From the NCBI GenBank assembly GCA_947470885.1, contig CANIXE010000153.1:1-5966 (forward strand): 5,966 bases of DNA, given 5' to 3'. Below, one piece after another: positions 4,702 to 5,966 of the stretch. Source of the DNA: Planctomycetota bacterium. Lineage in GTDB: Bacteria; Planctomycetota; UBA11346. Below the pieces are notes generated by a model. That model saw only the letters and a program-made list of their open reading frames with translations, did not search any database and was not told the origin of the DNA. Made by a program: the position numbers and the translations under genes. Position 1 is the first letter of the stretch. Each line of letters begins with the position of its first letter.

Positions 4702-5966
4702 ATGCAGATCACCGCCGCCGACGCTGGCAAGCTCCGCAAGTCCGTCACCATCTCCTACAATGCCTCGGAGTATGCCGCGCGCCGGAACCAGGTTCTCCGC
4801 CAGCTGGCCACGGAAGTGAAAATGCCCGGGTTCCGCCCCGGTAAGACCTCGGTGGCTCTGATCGAGAAGCGCTTCGGCGAGGCAGCCACCGGCCGCACCG
4901 ACGAGAAGCTGGCGGATGAGGCCCTGAACGCCGCCTTGAAGGAACACGGTCTGACCCCCATCGGTCAGTTCACCACGGATAAGGTGGACCGCACCGGCGG
5001 CGCTTTCATCATTACCCTCAGCTTTGACATCAAGCCCGTCGTCGCCCTTCCCGCGGCCAGCGAATTTACCGTCTCCCCGGCGGTGGTCGAAGGTATCGAC
5101 TCGGAAGTCGACGAGCAGCTCAAAACCCTGGCCCGTCGGGCCGGCAGCATGAGCCCCCTGGCTGCTGGTGAGACCATCATTGAAGACGACAGCGTCACCG
5201 TGAACGGCACGATCACCGTCGATGGCGCCGAGATCCGCAAGCTCGACAAGTTCAACCACTTGGTGGGTGGCTATCCGTTCTTCGGCAAGCCCTCCGCCGA
5301 CATTATCGCCTTGTTCAAGGATCAGACCATCGGTGCCGCCCTGAGCTTCACCTCGATCCTGCCCGCGTCGTTCTCCCCCGCAGAGTACGCCAATAAGGAA
5401 GCCGCCGTCAGCATCACGGTCGCCGATGCTCAGCGCCTACGCGGGGCGAACCTGGATGATGAATTCGCCAAGAAATTGGGCGTCGAGAGTCTGGAGAAGC
5501 TCACCGGCCTGCTGCGCACGCGCATCGAGGCCACCAAGTCCGGCGAGGCCCGGGCCAAGCAGGTGAGTGAATTGACCGAGCAGCTCCTGGCCAAGGTCGC
5601 CATCGAACTGCCCGAGAAGCTCCTGGCCGACACCACCAAAGACGCCATCGCTTCCGCCAGCCGGCGCAATGAAGGCAAGTCCCCGGAGGAGATCGCCAAG
5701 GCCCTGGCCGAAGCTGAAACCGAATCATTGAAGGGATTGCGCCGCTTCCTGATCCTCGACGCCCTGGCCCTCCAGCAGAACGTCCAGGTCACCAATGACG
5801 ATCTGAACGACCAGATCCACATGGCCGCCAACCACACCGGCCGCAAGCCCGAGGAAGTGGCCGACCAGCTCAAGAAGAGCGGTCGGATCAACCAGGTGGT
5901 CATGGAGATCCGTGAGGCCAAGGCCATTGAGACTCTTCTCGACGAGGTCCTCAAGGCCAAGGGCAT
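4702..5966 (+). CDS. tig: Trigger factor, ribosome-associated chaperone (C-terminal end beyond window)
   Basis: 421 codons are visible with no stop. Trigger factor binds the ribosome near the exit tunnel and shields nascent chains in the cytoplasm. The N-terminal ribosome-binding domain (about 1-115) carries the signature GFRPGK at 43-48, the same numbering as in the E. coli protein. The central segment (about 155-240) corresponds to the FKBP-type prolyl isomerase domain but is very divergent: where typical proteins have a MIPGFE-like stretch, this has YPFFGKPSADII (191-202), so isomerase activity is doubtful. The C-terminal chaperone domain follows, with ELPEKLL (302-308) and LQQNVQVTNDDLNDQI (357-372) at family-typical places. 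E. coli trigger factor is about 430 residues, so little is missing. GAGGT sits 4 bases before the ATG (4693-4697). The upstream repeat-bearing gap suggests its own transcription. In many bacteria clpP/clpX follow tig, but that lies outside this window. Confidence 0.95.
   Translation, partial: MQITAADAGKLRKSVTISYNASEYAARRNQVLRQLATEVKMPGFRPGKTSVALIEKRFGEAATGRTDEKLADEALNAALKEHGLTPIGQFTTDKVDRTGGAFIITLSFDIKPVVALPAASEFTVSPAVVEGIDSEVDEQLKTLARRAGSMSPLAAGETIIEDDSVTVNGTITVDGAEIRKLDKFNHLVGGYPFFGKPSADIIALFKDQTIGAALSFTSILPASFSPAEYANKEAAVSITVADAQRLRGANLDDEFAKKLGVESLEKLTGLLRTRIEATKSGEARAKQVSELTEQLLAKVAIELPEKLLADTTKDAIASASRRNEGKSPEEIAKALAEAETESLKGLRRFLILDALALQQNVQVTNDDLNDQIHMAANHTGRKPEEVADQLKKSGRINQVVMEIREAKAIETLLDEVLKAKG

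Noticed and set aside
4499..4819. 106-residue rightward open frame spanning the gap and the start of tig
   Set aside because: It overlaps tig in another frame, has no ribosome binding site and contains the inverted repeat arm.
4435..5259. 274-residue leftward open frame opposite tig
   Set aside because: It is antisense to trigger factor, Gly/Asp-rich and begins inside tig. The trigger factor reading is unambiguous.

Overview
The window is high-GC bacterial DNA, roughly 60% GC by eye, with Shine-Dalgarno-type start sites and long open frames with GC-rich third codon positions. It carries one tRNA and six protein genes, two of them cut by the window edges. A TMEM43-family protein, STAS-domain proteins and a GT-C-type membrane protein would fit a large-genome Gram-negative such as Planctomycetota, Verrucomicrobiota/Lentisphaerota or Acidobacteriota. 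That assignment is a guess; no sequence here fixes the phylum.

The left part reads leftward. In transcription order it holds a 148-residue STAS-domain protein (2411 to 1965), tRNA-Gly(CCC) (1882 to 1809), a second STAS-domain protein starting about 30 bases after the tRNA CCA end (1778 to 1203), and the N-terminal 379 residues of a multi-pass membrane protein resembling GT-C/PMT-type glycosyltransferases (from 1139, running off the left edge). The tRNA, second STAS gene and membrane protein gene may share a transcript, since no convincing terminator separates them.

The right part reads rightward. After a 283-base divergent intergenic region comes a TMEM43/LUMA-family four-helix membrane protein (2695 to 3876). 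It overlaps by ATGA a 176-residue helix-turn-helix protein resembling phage CII-type regulators (3873 to 4403). A 298-base non-coding gap follows, with four tandem 8-base units and a perfect inverted copy of part of them. Trigger factor (tig) begins at 4702 and runs off the right edge.

How the genes work together is inference. The STAS proteins are the kind of protein that takes part in partner-switching (anti-anti-sigma) signalling. TMEM43 and the coupled HTH protein look like a membrane protein paired with a cytoplasmic regulator. Trigger factor is a housekeeping chaperone and the tRNA is housekeeping too. The less usual parts are the TMEM43-HTH pair, the STAS-tRNA-STAS arrangement and the inverted/tandem repeat before tig.
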